64,000 nucleotides of DNA from Cellulomonas sp. SLBN-39 (lineage in GTDB: Bacteria > Actinomycetota > Actinomycetes > Actinomycetales > Cellulomonadaceae): contig NZ_VFOA01000001.1 of the NCBI RefSeq assembly GCF_006715865.1, positions 310,001 to 374,000 of the forward strand. The letters run 5' to 3'. The first letter of the stretch is position 1, and each line of letters begins with the position of its first letter. The position numbers were made by a program, and so were the translations under genes. Shown one piece after another: positions 33,630 to 43,729 of this stretch. The notes beneath the pieces were generated by a model that had not been told where the DNA came from, ran no database searches, and was given only the letters and a program-made list of their open reading frames with translations.

Positions 33630-34441
33630 CGGTCGCCGTCCACCCTCTCGTCGTCGCCCGCGGGCGCCGGGGCGGCGGCCGGGCCGTCGGACGGCGTCAC
33701 GTCGGGCTGCGCCGCCCCGGCCGCGGGTTGCGCGGTCCCGGGTTCCGTCGCACCGGGCCCGGTGCCCGGCGCGTCAGCAGTCTCCTGCGGGGGCAGCGGG
33801 GCCTCGACGGGCGTCACGGCGTTCAGCGCCTCGAGGTCGAGCGCCCCGAGCCGGACCACGCGCAGCACGTCCCCGGTGGCGTCGACGATCGTCGAGGCCA
33901 CCCCGCCGGGCGCCGTCCCGCCGTCGAGGAGGACGGGCACGCTCGCGCCGAGCTGGCGGTACGCCTCCTGCACGGTCGTGGCCGCGGGACGGCCCGTGCG
34001 GTTGGCGCTGGAGACCGCGAGCGGCCCCGTGCGGCGCAGCAGCGCCAGGGCGACGCGGTGGTCGGGCACCCGCAGCGCGACCGTGCCCCGGGTCTCCCCC
34101 AGGTCCCACGCGAGCGACGGCTGCGCCCGCAGGATGATCGTCAGGGGCCCGGGCCAGAACGCGTCCGCCAGGGCGCGCACCCCGTCGGGCACGCTCGTGG
34201 CCAGGCCGTCGAGCGTGCGCACGTCGGGGATGAGGACCGGCGGGGGCATGTGCCGCCCGCGGCCCTTGGCGTCGAGGAGGGCCTGCACGGCCCGCGGGTC
34301 GAAGGCGTCGGCGCCGATCCCGTACACGGTGTCCGTCGGCAGGACGACGAGCTCGCCGCGCGAGACCGCGTTCACCGCCTCGTCGATCGCGGGGCCCCAC
34401 GTGCCCGGGTCGGTCGCGTCCTTGATGCGCACGAGACTCAC
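33626..34441 (-). CDS. tsaC: L-threonylcarbamoyladenylate synthase
   Basis: A protein of 271 residues. The YrdC/Sua5 core spans about 1-205, with [28 protein letters not shown] and [12 protein letters not shown]. It makes threonylcarbamoyl-AMP for the tRNA modification t6A. The usual C-terminal Sua5 domain is absent and replaced by about 60 disordered Pro/Ala/Asp-rich residues. The GTG start overlaps the prmC stop. Confidence 0.93.
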   Translation of the reverse strand: MSLVRIKDATDPGTWGPAIDEAVNAVSRGELVVLPTDTVYGIGADAFDPRAVQALLDAKGRGRHMPPPVLIPDVRTLDGLATSVPDGVRALADAFWPGPLTIILRAQPSLAWDLGETRGTVALRVPDHRVALALLRRTGPLAVSSANRTGRPAATTVQEAYRQLGASVPVLLDGGTAPGGVASTIVDATGDVLRVVRLGALDLEALNAVTPVEAPLPPQETADAPGTGPGATEPGTAQPAAGAAQPDVTPSDGPAAAPAPAGDDERVDGDR

Positions 34442-35376
34442 GCGGGTGAGTCTCCCACGCCCGCGGGCGCGACCCGCCGTGCGACGAGGGTCCGGGGCCG
34501 CCCGGTGAGGTCGGGCACCGTCCGCACGTCCGTGAACGCCCCCGTCGCCCGGGCCGCGGCCCGGGCGGCGGCGTCCTGCACCTCCGCGTGCTCCATGACG
34601 AGGAGCCCGCCGGGGGCGAGCAGCCGGGCCGCGGCCACGAGCACGGCCCGCGGCACGTCGAGACCGTCGGCGCCCCCGCCGTACAGGGCCAGGTCGGGGT
34701 CGTGGTCACGGACCTCGGGATCGGTCGGCACGGCGTCGGGCGGGATGTACGGCGGGTTGGAGACGACGACGTCGACGCGGCCGTCGAGCTCGGCCAGCAG
34801 CGCCGGGTCCCGCACGTCGCCCTGCACGACCCGCGTGCCGGGGGGTGCGACGGCGCCGGCGTTGTGCCGGGCCAGGCCGACGGCCTCGTCGGACAGGTCG
34901 ACGGCGACGACCTCGCTGCCCGCGACCTCCGTCGCGACCGACAGCGCGATGGCGCCCGTCCCGGTGCACAGGTCGACCACGCGCGGGGCTCGTCCCGCCG
35001 CGACGAGGCGGGCGGCCTCGTCGACGGCCAGCTGCGCGACCGTCTCCGTCTCGGGCCGCGGCACGAACACGCCCGGCTCGACGCGCAGGGTGAGGTGCCG
35101 GAAGACCGTGTGCCCGGTGATGTGCTGCAGCGGCTCGCGGGAACGACGCCGCTCGACGAGCGCGGCGTACTCGGCCGCGAACCCCTCGGGCAGCGGCGGG
35201 GGCAGCACGAGCTCCACGCGGGGCAGGCCGAGGGCGTAGGCCGCCAGGGCCGTGGCGTCGTGCCGCGGCGACCCCACGCCGGCCTCGGCGAGCACGCGCG
35301 TCGCGCCCTCGACGTACGCGCGCAGGCCGGGGGCGGCACCGGTGTGCCGGAGCCCGTCGGGCACCCGTCCGGTCAC
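34438..35376 (-). CDS. prmC: Release-factor glutamine methyltransferase
   Basis: A protein of 312 residues starting at GTG one base after the prfA stop. FVPRPETE, the SAM site VVDLCTGTGAIALSVA and the catalytic NPPYIPP are present. It methylates the glutamine of the GGQ motif in release factors, so its position right after prfA makes sense. Confidence 0.95.
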   Translation of the reverse strand: MTGRVPDGLRHTGAAPGLRAYVEGATRVLAEAGVGSPRHDATALAAYALGLPRVELVLPPPLPEGFAAEYAALVERRRSREPLQHITGHTVFRHLTLRVEPGVFVPRPETETVAQLAVDEAARLVAAGRAPRVVDLCTGTGAIALSVATEVAGSEVVAVDLSDEAVGLARHNAGAVAPPGTRVVQGDVRDPALLAELDGRVDVVVSNPPYIPPDAVPTDPEVRDHDPDLALYGGGADGLDVPRAVLVAAARLLAPGGLLVMEHAEVQDAAARAAARATGAFTDVRTVPDLTGRPRTLVARRVAPAGVGDSPA

Positions 35377-35377
35377 G

Positions 35378-36487
35378 TCAGACCACCGGCCCGTCCGCGC
35401 CGGCCGCAGCCAGGCGCGCGGCCTCGTCCGCCGCGACCGCCGACGCCAGCACCGGGCCGAGGTCGCCGTCCAGCACCTGGTCGAGGTTGTAGGCCTTGTA
35501 CCCGGTGCGGTGGTCGGCGATGCGGTTCTCGGGGAAGTTGTAGGTGCGGATGCGCTCGGACCGGTCGACGGTGCGCACCTGGGAGCGGCGGGCCTCGCTG
35601 GCGGCCGCGGCCGCCTCCTCCTGCCGGGCGGCCAGCAACCGGGCGCGCAGGACCCGCATCGCCTGCTCACGGTTCTGCAGCTGGGACTTCTCGTTCTGCA
35701 TCGACACGACGATCCCCGTGGGCAGGTGCGTGATCCGCACCGCCGAGTCGGTCGTGTTGACCGACTGCCCGCCGGGGCCGGACGAGCGGAACACGTCGAT
35801 GCGCAGGTCGTTGGCGTCGATCTCGACGTCGCCCTCGTCGTCGGCCTCGGGGAAGACCATGACACCCGCCGCCGAGGTGTGGATGCGCCCCTGGGACTCC
35901 GTGACGGGGACGCGCTGCACCCGGTGGACACCGCCCTCGTACTTCAGGTGGGCCCAGACCCCGTCCTCGGGCGCACCCGCGCTGCGGGCCTTGACCGCGA
36001 CCTGCGCGTCCTTGACGCCGCCGAGGTCCGACGGGGTCGCGTCGAGCACCTGCACGCTCCAGCCCTGCCGCTCGGCGTACCGGGTGTACATGCGCAGCAG
36101 GTCGCCCGCGAACAGCGCGGACTCCTCGCCGCCCTCCCCCGCCTTGACCTCGAGGATGACGTCACGGCCGTCGTCCGGGTCCCGTGGCACGAGCACGCGG
36201 CGCAGCCGCTCGGCGGCCGCGTCGGCCGCGGCGCGCAGGTCGGGCAGCTCGGCCGCGAACGCGGCGTCCTCCCCCGCGAGCTCCGCGGCCGCCTGCGCGT
36301 CGTCGGCCGCCGCCCGCCACGCCCGGTACGCCTGGACGACCCGACCCAGCTCGGCGTACCGCCGGCCGAGCCGACGGGCGCGACCCGCGTCCGCGTGCAC
36401 CGCCGGGTCGGCGAGCTGCTGCTCGATCTCGGCGTGCTCGGCGAGCAGCGGGGCGACGGCGGGTGGTGCGCCGACGGTCTGGCTCAC
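35378..36487 (-). CDS. prfA: Peptide chain release factor 1
   Basis: A protein of 369 residues. [16 protein letters not shown] carries the GGQ motif that triggers peptide release. The anticodon-like PxT region lies in domain 2. It recognises UAA and UAG. First gene of the coupled prfA-prmC-tsaC-wecA-atpI block. Confidence 0.96.
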   Translation of the reverse strand: MSQTVGAPPAVAPLLAEHAEIEQQLADPAVHADAGRARRLGRRYAELGRVVQAYRAWRAAADDAQAAAELAGEDAAFAAELPDLRAAADAAAERLRRVLVPRDPDDGRDVILEVKAGEGGEESALFAGDLLRMYTRYAERQGWSVQVLDATPSDLGGVKDAQVAVKARSAGAPEDGVWAHLKYEGGVHRVQRVPVTESQGRIHTSAAGVMVFPEADDEGDVEIDANDLRIDVFRSSGPGGQSVNTTDSAVRITHLPTGIVVSMQNEKSQLQNREQAMRVLRARLLAARQEEAAAAASEARRSQVRTVDRSERIRTYNFPENRIADHRTGYKAYNLDQVLDGDLGPVLASAVAADEAARLAAAGADGPVV

Positions 36488-36574
36488 GCGGGGCTCCTCG
36501 GGTCAGGGCACGGACGGGCGGGCACGGCGGTCGGGCACGCACCGGTCCCCCGGCGGCGCGCCCCCGCAACGACG

Positions 36575-36638
36575 CAGCGCCGGTGCGCGGGCGGACACGA
36601 CCATGGAGGGCCGTCGTCCGCGCCACGCACCGGCGCTG
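36575..36638 (-). terminator. Hairpin terminator after rpmE
   Basis: CAGCGCCGGTGCG at 36575 pairs perfectly with its complement at 36626, with further partial pairing inside. It lies about 10 bases after the rpmE stop and upstream of prfA, so it separates the two units. Confidence 0.7.
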
Positions 36639-36648
36639 GACGCAGGTG

Positions 36649-36864
36649 CTACTTGCCGGCCTTCTTGCCGTAGCGCGCCTCGAAGCGGGCGACGCGGCCA
36701 CCGGTGTCGAGGATCTTCTGCTTGCCCGTGTAGAACGGGTGGCAGGCGCTGCACACGTCGGCGTGGATCTTGCCGGTCGTCACGGTCGAGCGCGTGACGA
36801 AGGTGCTGCCGCAGGTGCACGTCACCTCGGTGACGACGTACTCCGGGTGGATGTCAGACTTCAC
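36649..36864 (-). CDS. rpmE: 50S ribosomal protein L31
   Basis: A protein of 71 residues. KSDIHPEYV starts the protein. TCTCGST and [10 protein letters not shown] supply the cysteines of the zinc-binding (C+) form, so this is not the zinc-free paralogue. The GTG is preceded by GAGGAG. Confidence 0.96.
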   Translation of the reverse strand: MKSDIHPEYVVTEVTCTCGSTFVTRSTVTTGKIHADVCSACHPFYTGKQKILDTGGRVARFEARYGKKAGK

Positions 36865-37004
36865 GATGATCTCCTCGGTGGGGAGCCCCCGGGTCCGGAC
36901 GCGCTGCTCGCGCCGGTGAACCGCAGGCCAGCAGACGATTGTGCCAGAACAGCGGGCGGTGCCGGAAACTTCCCTGGTCGGGCGGGCTCCCGGCACCGGC
37001 GCTG

Positions 37005-37041
37005 CCGCGACGGCCCGCCCGGCGGGGACGGGCCGTCGCGG
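37005..37041 (-). terminator. Hairpin terminator after rho
   Basis: A perfect 13-bp stem CCGCGACGGCCCG with an 11-base loop lies four bases after the rho stop. Confidence 0.75.
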
Positions 37042-37045
37042 TGGG

Positions 37046-39043
37046 TCAGACCGTGCGGGCGACGCCCTCCTCGAGGGCGGGCGCGTGGGTGCCCGGCGTC
37101 GTCTTCTGCACCTGGAGCAGGAACTCGACGTTCGAGCGGGTCTCGCGCAGCTTGCCGAGCAGCAGCTCGATCGCCTGCTGCTGGTCGAGCGCGCCCAGCA
37201 CACGACGCAGCTTGTAGACGATCTTCAGCTCGTCGTTGCTCATGAGCACCTCCTCGCGGCGGGTGCCCGAGGCGTTGACGTCGACGGCCGGGAAGATCCG
37301 CTTGTCGGCCAGGGAGCGGGACAGGCGCAGCTCCATGTTCCCGGTGCCCTTGAACTCCTCGAAGATGACCTCGTCCATCTTCGAGCCCGTCTCCACCAGC
37401 GCGGAGGCGAGGATCGTCAGCGAGCCGCCGTTCTCGATGTTGCGCGCGGCGCCGAAGAACCGCTTGGGCGGGTACAGCGCGGACGCGTCGACGCCGCCGG
37501 ACAGGATGCGGCCCGACGCCGGCGCGGCCAGGTTGTACGCGCGCGACAGGCGGGTCAGCGAGTCGAGCAGCACGACGACGTCCTGGCCGAGCTCGACCAG
37601 CCGCTTGGCGCGCTCGATCGCGAGCTCGGCGACGATCGTGTGGTCGGATGCGGGACGGTCGAACGTCGAGGCGATGACCTCGCCCTTGACCGTCCGCTCC
37701 ATGTCCGTGACCTCCTCGGGGCGCTCGTCGACGAGCACGACCATGAGGTGGACCTCGGGGTTGTTCGCGGTGATCGCGTTGGCGATCTGCTGCATGACGA
37801 TCGTCTTGCCCGCCTTCGGGGGCGCCACGATCAGGCCGCGCTGGCCCTTGCCGATGGGCGCGACGATGTCGATGACGCGCGGGGTGAGCCGGCCGGGCTC
37901 GGTCTCCAGGCGCAGCCGCTCCTGCGGGTAGAGGGGCGTCAGCTTGGTGAACTCCGGGCGCTGGCGGGCCTCCTCCGGGTCCATGCCGTTGACCGTGTCG
38001 AGCCGCACCAGCGCGTTGAACTTGCTGGGGCGGCTGCCCTGCGCGGCCGGGGGCTGCTCGCCCTCGCGCGGCTGGCGCACCGCGCCGGTGATCGCGTCGC
38101 CGCGGCGCAGCCCGCTCTTCTTCACCTGGTTGAGCGAGACGTAGACGTCGTTCGCCCCGGGAAGGTAGCCGGACGTGCGGACGAACGCGTACGACTCCAG
38201 CACGTCGAGGATGCCCGCGACGGGCAGCAGGACGTCGTCGTCGGCGACCTCGACGTCGTCCGGCCCCGCGAGCTCGCCCTGCGTGCCGCGACCGCGCCCG
38301 CGCTTGCGGTCGCGGTCGCGGTACCGGTCGCGCGAGCGGCGACGGCGTCCGCCGCGCTCGTCGCCGTCGTCGAGCCGGTCCGCCTGCTGACGGTCGGCCG
38401 TGGCGTCGGCGACCTCGACCTGGCCGCGGTCGGCGGCCGCGCGCTCCGCCTGGCCGCGCTCGGCGCCGCCACGGGCCGCACCGCGCGCGGGCGCCTGCTC
38501 CTCGCGGGCGGGGCGCTCGGCGTCACCGGTCGGTGCACCCGCCCCGCGGCCGGCACGGCGCGACCGGCGCTCGCCGGCCTCCGGCGCGGGGCGCTCGTCG
38601 CCCGGGGCGAGGCGGGCGTCGAGCGCCGCCTCCAACCCGGCGAGCGCGTCGCGCCGCGGGGCTCCGGACGTGCGCTCGGTCCGCGCCGCGGGCACCTCCG
38701 GGGTCTCGACGACCGGTGCGTCGGACGGCACGGCCGTCACCGGTCCGGCGGAACGTGCCCGTCGCGCCCGGGTCGGACGCTCGGCCGCGACCGGGGCGTC
38801 GCTGCGCCCGGCGGACCGGTCCTCGAGGGGCTGGGCCCGCTCCGGCGCGGGCTCGGCGGCCCGGGGGGCGCCGGAACGGGCCGCGGAGATCGCCTGCACG
38901 AGGTCGCCCTTGCGCATCTTGCTCGTGCCCTTGACGCCGAGCTGGGACGCGAGGGCCTGGAGCTCGGGGAGCCGCATCGTCGAGATGCTGCCCCCGGCCG
39001 AGCCGCCCGCGGTGCTCGTGGTGGCGTCGATGGTGTCTGTCAC
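37046..39043 (-). CDS. rho: Transcription termination factor Rho
   Basis: A protein of 665 residues. The GTG at 39043 follows GGAAGGA. The N-terminal domain begins [18 protein letters not shown] highly charged insert of about 200 residues ([17 protein letters not shown]) precedes the RNA-binding domain, as in other actinobacterial Rhos. The ATPase core has PPKAGKT with K413 and [14 protein letters not shown]. It is an RNA helicase that ends transcription. The 313-base leader upstream suggests autoregulation, as is known for rho genes. Confidence 0.96.
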   Translation of the reverse strand: MTDTIDATTSTAGGSAGGSISTMRLPELQALASQLGVKGTSKMRKGDLVQAISAARSGAPRAAEPAPERAQPLEDRSAGRSDAPVAAERPTRARRARSAGPVTAVPSDAPVVETPEVPAARTERTSGAPRRDALAGLEAALDARLAPGDERPAPEAGERRSRRAGRGAGAPTGDAERPAREEQAPARGAARGGAERGQAERAAADRGQVEVADATADRQQADRLDDGDERGGRRRRSRDRYRDRDRKRGRGRGTQGELAGPDDVEVADDDVLLPVAGILDVLESYAFVRTSGYLPGANDVYVSLNQVKKSGLRRGDAITGAVRQPREGEQPPAAQGSRPSKFNALVRLDTVNGMDPEEARQRPEFTKLTPLYPQERLRLETEPGRLTPRVIDIVAPIGKGQRGLIVAPPKAGKTIVMQQIANAITANNPEVHLMVVLVDERPEEVTDMERTVKGEVIASTFDRPASDHTIVAELAIERAKRLVELGQDVVVLLDSLTRLSRAYNLAAPASGRILSGGVDASALYPPKRFFGAARNIENGGSLTILASALVETGSKMDEVIFEEFKGTGNMELRLSRSLADKRIFPAVDVNASGTRREEVLMSNDELKIVYKLRRVLGALDQQQAIELLLGKLRETRSNVEFLLQVQKTTPGTHAPALEEGVARTV

Positions 39044-39356
39044 GAAGGATCCTTCCCCCTCGTCGGGGCCCGCCCGCGGTCGGGCGGGGCCAGCGCCCGG
39101 ACGGCATGACCGGGCGGGGTGTGCGGGCCGCGCGCGAGGCGTACCACGACGACTGCTCGCGCGGGCTGGACGGCCCCCTCGTCGTCGACTCGTGTGACCG
39201 TCCGGCGTGACCGACAGGGGACGCCCGACGCGCGGCGCGAGGTCGCACGGGGATTTTCGGGGGTCCTGTGGATCCACAGGGGGCCGGAGGACGAGGTCCG
39301 GGGAACGTGCCGATGCTACCACCGCGCACGTCACGGCCGGGCAGAACGCCCGTCGT
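39044..39356 (-). promoter_or_regulatory. Leader region of rho with a 16-bp palindrome
   Basis: This is a gene-free stretch between thrB and rho. It contains CCTGTGGATCCACAGG, a perfect palindrome, at 39265-39280. A possible -10, TAGCAT on the minus strand, lies at 39313-39318. If that promoter is right the rho transcript has a leader of about 260 bases containing the palindrome. Confidence 0.4.
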
Positions 39357-40325
39357 TCACCCCGCCGTGGGACCGGGCCGTCGGCCCGCGGCGTCGGTCA
39401 CGACCGTCGCCGACGCACCCGCACCGTCGACGGGCAGCGCACGGACCCTCCAGCCGTCGGCGTCCGCGCCCACGGCCTGCGCGAGGGCCGCGTCCGCGTC
39501 CGTGGCGCCGGGACCGGTCCGTCGGGCCAGGGCGAGCACCGTCGGTCCGGCGCCCGAGACGACGGCGGCGACACCCGCGTCGCGCAGCGCGTCGACCAGC
39601 GCGAGCGACCGCGGCATGACGGGGCGTCGGTGGTCCTGGTGCAGCAGGTCCCGCGTGGCGGGCAGCAGCAGGTCGGGCCGCCGCCCGAGGGCCTCCACGA
39701 GGAGCGCGGCGCGCGCGGCCTGCGCGGCGGCGTCGGCGTGCGGCACGTGGGACGGGAGCACGCCGCGCGCCTTCGCCGTCGACAGGTGCTGGGCGGGCAC
39801 GGCGACGACGGGGACGACGTCGGGGTGCACGGGCAGCCGCACCGCCCGCACGTCACCGGCGTCGGTCCACGCCAGGGTCAGGCCGCCGAGGAGCGCGGGC
39901 GCGGCGTTGTCGGGGTGGCCCTCGATCTGCGTCGCCAGCGCGAGGACCGCGTCGTCGTCGAGCGCGTCCGGCTCGGCGAGCAGCGCCCGGGCGGCGAGGA
40001 GGCCCGCGACGACGGCCGCCGCCGACGAGCCGAGTCCGCGACCGTGCGGCACCCGGTTGCGGCACACGAGGTGCAGCCCCGGCTGGGGTGCGCCGACGGC
40101 GTCGAGCGCGGTGCGCAGCGCGCGCACCACGAGGTGCCGCTCGTCGTCGGGCACGACGCCCGCGCCCTCGCCCTCCACGTCGACCCGCACGCCGGGGGCG
40201 CCGAGCACGTGCACCTCGAGCTCGTCGTGCAGCGCGAGGGCCAGGCCCAGCGCGTCGAACCCGGGCCCGAGGTTGGCCGAGGTCGCGGGCACACGGACGC
40301 GCACGTGCGCGGCCCCGAGGTGCAT
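39357..40325 (-). CDS. thrB: Homoserine kinase
   Basis: A protein of 322 residues of the GHMP kinase family. ATSANLGPGFDALGLAL and the ATP loop PHGRGLGSSAAA are present. It phosphorylates homoserine for threonine synthesis. It follows thrC by 11 bases in the hom-thrC-thrB operon. Confidence 0.96.
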   Translation of the reverse strand: MHLGAAHVRVRVPATSANLGPGFDALGLALALHDELEVHVLGAPGVRVDVEGEGAGVVPDDERHLVVRALRTALDAVGAPQPGLHLVCRNRVPHGRGLGSSAAAVVAGLLAARALLAEPDALDDDAVLALATQIEGHPDNAAPALLGGLTLAWTDAGDVRAVRLPVHPDVVPVVAVPAQHLSTAKARGVLPSHVPHADAAAQAARAALLVEALGRRPDLLLPATRDLLHQDHRRPVMPRSLALVDALRDAGVAAVVSGAGPTVLALARRTGPGATDADAALAQAVGADADGWRVRALPVDGAGASATVVTDAAGRRPGPTAG

Positions 40326-40336
40326 GCCGGTGCCCC

Positions 40337-41428
40337 TCAGGCCAGGCCGAGCGCGTCGGCGATCGACACGACGTCGGTGCTGACGCGCCGGGGTCGCACC
40401 TCGTCGCCGTCGGCGGTGCGCAGCGCCCACTGCGGGTCCTTCAGGCCGTGGCCGGTGACCGTGACGACGATGCGCGCCCCCGCGGGCACACGCCCCTCCT
40501 CGGCGAGCGCGAGCAGCCCGGCGACGCCCGCGGCCGACGCGGGCTCGACGAAGACGCCGGCCTCGGCGGACAGCACACGGTGCGCGGCGAGGATCTGGGC
40601 GTCGGTCACGGAGCCGATGAGCCCGCCGGACACGTCGCGGGCCTCCTCGGCCTGCTGCCAGGACGCGGGGTTGCCGATGCGGATGGCGGTCGCGATCGTC
40701 TCGGGCGCGTCCACCGGGTGGCCGAGCACGATCGGCGCGGCGCCGGCGGCCTGGAAGCCCCACATGACCGGGGTCCGGGTGGCCACCGCGGGGTGCGCGT
40801 CGCCCGCGTCCAGGCCCGCGTACTCGCGGTAGCCCTTCCAGTAGGCCGTGATGTTGCCCGCGTTGCCGACGGGCAGCACGTGCACGTCCGGGGCGTCGCC
40901 GAGGGCGTCGACGACCTCGAACGAGGCGGTCTTCTGCCCCTCGATGCGGTCGGGGTTGACCGAGTTGACGAGCTCGACGGGGTACGCCTCGGCGAGCTTG
41001 CGCGCGGCGACGAGGCAGTCGTCGAAGTTGCCGTCGACCTGCAGCAGGAGCGCGCCGTGCGCGACGGCCTGGCTGAGCTTGCCCATGGCGATCTTGCCGT
41101 CGGGGACGAGCACGGCGCAGACCATCCCGGCGCGGGTCGCGTACGCGGCGGCCGAGGCCGACGTGTTGCCCGTGGACGCGCAGACCACGGCCCGGGCGCC
41201 GCGGGCGGCCGCCGCGGAGATCGCGGTGGTCATGCCGCGGTCCTTGAACGAGCCCGTGGGGTTCATGCCCTCGACCTTGAGGTGCACGTCGGCGCCGGTG
41301 CGGGCCGACAGCGCGGGGGCGGGCACGAGCGGCGTGCCGCCCTCCCCCAGCGTGACGACGTGCTCCTGCACGTGCGCGGGCAGACGGTCGGCGTACTCGG
41401 CGATGATGCCGCGCCACTGGTGGGCCAT
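40337..41428 (-). CDS. thrC: Threonine synthase
   Basis: A protein of 363 residues. The PLP lysine is in [11 protein letters not shown]. The phosphate cradle [11 protein letters not shown] and substrate loops are intact. It turns O-phosphohomoserine into threonine. It lies between hom and thrB. Confidence 0.97.
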   Translation of the reverse strand: MAHQWRGIIAEYADRLPAHVQEHVVTLGEGGTPLVPAPALSARTGADVHLKVEGMNPTGSFKDRGMTTAISAAAARGARAVVCASTGNTSASAAAYATRAGMVCAVLVPDGKIAMGKLSQAVAHGALLLQVDGNFDDCLVAARKLAEAYPVELVNSVNPDRIEGQKTASFEVVDALGDAPDVHVLPVGNAGNITAYWKGYREYAGLDAGDAHPAVATRTPVMWGFQAAGAAPIVLGHPVDAPETIATAIRIGNPASWQQAEEARDVSGGLIGSVTDAQILAAHRVLSAEAGVFVEPASAAGVAGLLALAEEGRVPAGARIVVTVTGHGLKDPQWALRTADGDEVRPRRVSTDVVSIADALGLA

Positions 41429-41486
41429 CGGTGGGTCCTCGGGGTCGGTGCTGCGCGCTGGTTCGGGGTCCTGCGGGGCGTGCGGG

Positions 41487-42806
41487 TCAGAGCACCGGCA
41501 GCACCTGCACGACGCGGTGCACGGCGTCGAGCGCGTCGACGACGTCCACGGTCGCGCGCAGGGCGCGCTCGGTGGCGGTGTGGGTGGTGATGACGAGGGT
41601 GGCGACGGGCCGGCCGTCGGCGTCGAGCGCGGTCGTCTGGCGGACGGCCTCGACGGAGACGCCCTGGTCGGCGAGCGCGCCGGCGACGGCGGCGAGCACG
41701 CCCGGCCGGTCGGCCACCTCGAGGCGGACCTGGTAGCGGGACCGGGCGTCGCCGGCGGGCAGCACGGGCAGCGCGGCGTAGGACGACTCGACCGGCCCCT
41801 TGCCGCCGAGGACCCGGTGGCGGGCGACCTGGACGAGGTCGCCGAGCACCGCGGACGAGGTCGGCGCACCGCCGGCGCCGCGCCCGTAGAACATGAGCTC
41901 GCCGGCGGCCTCGGCCTCGACGAAGACGGCGTTGAACGCGCCGCGGACGCTCGCGAGCGGGTGGTCGGCGGTGACCAGGACGGGCTGGACCCGCACGAGC
42001 ACGCCGGCGGTGCCGTCCTGCCCGGTGGCGCGCTCGGCGACCGCGAGGAGCTTGAGCACGTGGCCGGTGCGGGCCGCCCAGGCCACGTCGTCGGCGGTGA
42101 GCCCGGTGATGCCGGTGCGGTCGACGTCGTCGAGGGCGACCCGGGTGTGGAACGCCAGCGACGCGAGGATCGCCGCCTTCGCGGCGGCGTCGTAGCCCTC
42201 GACGTCGGCGGTCGGGTCGGCCTCGGCGTACCCGAGGCGCTGGGCCTCGGCGACGACCTCGTCGAGGCCCAGCCCCTGGGTGGTCATGGTGTCGAGGACG
42301 TAGTTCGTGGTGCCGTTGACGATGCCGAGCACGCGCTGGACGGTGTCCCCCGCGAGCTGCTCGCGCACGGGCCGCACGATCGGGATGGCCCCGGCGACGG
42401 CGGCCTCGTAGTAGAGGTCGACGCCCGCGGCGTCGGCGGCGGCGTACAGCGTCGGGCCGTCCTGGGCGAGCAGGGCCTTGTTGGCGGTGACGACGCCGGC
42501 GCCGTGCGCGACCGCGTGCAGCAGCAGCGTGCGCGCGGGCTCGATCCCGCCCATCACCTCGACGACGACGTCGGCCTTCTCGACCAGGGAGGCCGCGTCG
42601 GTGGTGAGCAGCGCGCGGTCCACGACGGGGTCGCGCTCGACGTCGGCGTCGCGCACCCCGATCCCGACGAGCTCGAGACGCGCACCCACGCGGGCCGCGA
42701 GCTCGTCGCCGTCCGTGACGAGCCGGCGCACGACCTCCGTGCCGACGACGCCGCAGCCGAGGACGGCGACGCGCAGGGGCGGATGGGTGTCGGGCGACGG
42801 GACCAC
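41487..42806 (-). CDS. hom: Homoserine dehydrogenase
   Basis: A protein of 439 residues. The GTG at 42806 is chosen because GAGGAAGG lies upstream and the NAD(P) site [14 protein letters not shown] then begins near residue 11. The catalytic domain has [11 protein letters not shown] and [19 protein letters not shown]-terminal ACT domain ([20 protein letters not shown]) should give feedback control by threonine. Aspartate kinase is not in the window. Confidence 0.96.
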   Translation of the reverse strand: MVPSPDTHPPLRVAVLGCGVVGTEVVRRLVTDGDELAARVGARLELVGIGVRDADVERDPVVDRALLTTDAASLVEKADVVVEVMGGIEPARTLLLHAVAHGAGVVTANKALLAQDGPTLYAAADAAGVDLYYEAAVAGAIPIVRPVREQLAGDTVQRVLGIVNGTTNYVLDTMTTQGLGLDEVVAEAQRLGYAEADPTADVEGYDAAAKAAILASLAFHTRVALDDVDRTGITGLTADDVAWAARTGHVLKLLAVAERATGQDGTAGVLVRVQPVLVTADHPLASVRGAFNAVFVEAEAAGELMFYGRGAGGAPTSSAVLGDLVQVARHRVLGGKGPVESSYAALPVLPAGDARSRYQVRLEVADRPGVLAAVAGALADQGVSVEAVRQTTALDADGRPVATLVITTHTATERALRATVDVVDALDAVHRVVQVLPVL

Positions 42807-42951
42807 GGGGGTGCCTTCCTCGGGACGGGCGGCGGGCGCACCGCCGTCCCGGGGGACGGCGGTCTGGCCAGGATAGGGCGGGGGCAGGGGCGGGCGGACC
42901 CGCGTCCGGCCCGCGGGCGCGTCGGGCCCGTCCACCCCCGGACACCCCTTG

Positions 42952-42970
42952 TGAGGTGAGCCTTACCTCA
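42952..42970. promoter_or_regulatory. DtxR/IdeR-type iron box in the heme oxygenase promoter
   Basis: TGAGGTGAGCCTTACCTCA closely fits the 19-bp DtxR/IdeR consensus (TTAGGTTAGSCTAACCTAA). It lies between a candidate -35 TTGTGA (42949-42954) and -10 TAGGCT (42973-42978), so iron-loaded repressor would block the promoter. Confidence 0.85.
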
Positions 42971-43054
42971 TCTAGGCTGGGACGTGACACACTGTCAGAA
43001 CGACGGCACCCGCCGTGCGTCCGGCACCTCCCCCCTCCCCCAGGAGCAGCCCCG

Positions 43055-43729
43055 ATGAGCGCAGCCACGCCCACCACGCTCGACGCGGACCCCGTCGCCA
43101 CGGTCCCGCTCTCCGCCGCGCTGCGCGCCGGCACCCGGCAGGAGCACAGCGAGGCCGAGCGCTCCTCGTTCGTCGAGCGCCTCGTCGCCGGCGAGCTCGA
43201 CGTGGCCGCGTACACCGACCTGGCCGCGCAGCAGCACGCCGTCTACACCGCCCTCGAGGCGGCCGGTGCCCGGCTGCGCGCCGCCGATGCCGACGGCGGC
43301 CTCGTCTTCGACGAGCTCGAGCGCGTCCCCGCGATCGAGGCCGACCTCGCCGCGCTGCTCGGCGAGGGCTGGCGCGCGCAGGTCCGGGTGCTGCCCGCCA
43401 CGGCCGCCTACGCGACCCGGCTGCAGGCCGTGGGCGACGACCTCGTGCTCTACGCGGCCCACGCCTACACCCGCTACCTCGGCGACCTGTCCGGCGGGCA
43501 GGTGCTGCAGCGGATGATCGCCCGGCACTACGGGCTGACCACCGGCCTGTCGTTCTACGACTTCCCGCAGATCCACCGCCTCAAGCCGTTCAAGGACGTG
43601 TACCGCGAGCGCCTGGACGCCCTGCCGCTCACCCCGGCCCAGCAGGCCGGCGTCGTGGCGGAGGCGCAGCTGGCGTTCCGCCTCAACCGCGCGATGTTCA
43701 CGGACCTGGGCGCGGTGCACGTGCGCTGA
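43055..43729 (+). CDS. hmuO: Heme oxygenase (HmuO type)
   Basis: A protein of 224 residues starting at ATG after CAGGAG. The proximal heme ligand is the histidine of TRQEHSEAE (H31), and the distal helix carries GDLSGGQVLQRM. The enzyme opens heme to biliverdin, CO and iron in the cytoplasm. An iron box in its promoter and the convergent heme-uptake genes fit iron recovery from host or environmental heme. Its last 32 bases overlap the end of the DUF916 gene on the other strand. Confidence 0.95.
   Translation: MSAATPTTLDADPVATVPLSAALRAGTRQEHSEAERSSFVERLVAGELDVAAYTDLAAQQHAVYTALEAAGARLRAADADGGLVFDELERVPAIEADLAALLGEGWRAQVRVLPATAAYATRLQAVGDDLVLYAAHAYTRYLGDLSGGQVLQRMIARHYGLTTGLSFYDFPQIHRLKPFKDVYRERLDALPLTPAQQAGVVAEAQLAFRLNRAMFTDLGAVHVR

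Noticed and set aside
39265..39280. Possible replication origin element (DnaA-like halves)
   Set aside because: There is only one palindrome, the DnaA consensus is not met, and no dnaA, dnaN, AT-rich region or box cluster is near.
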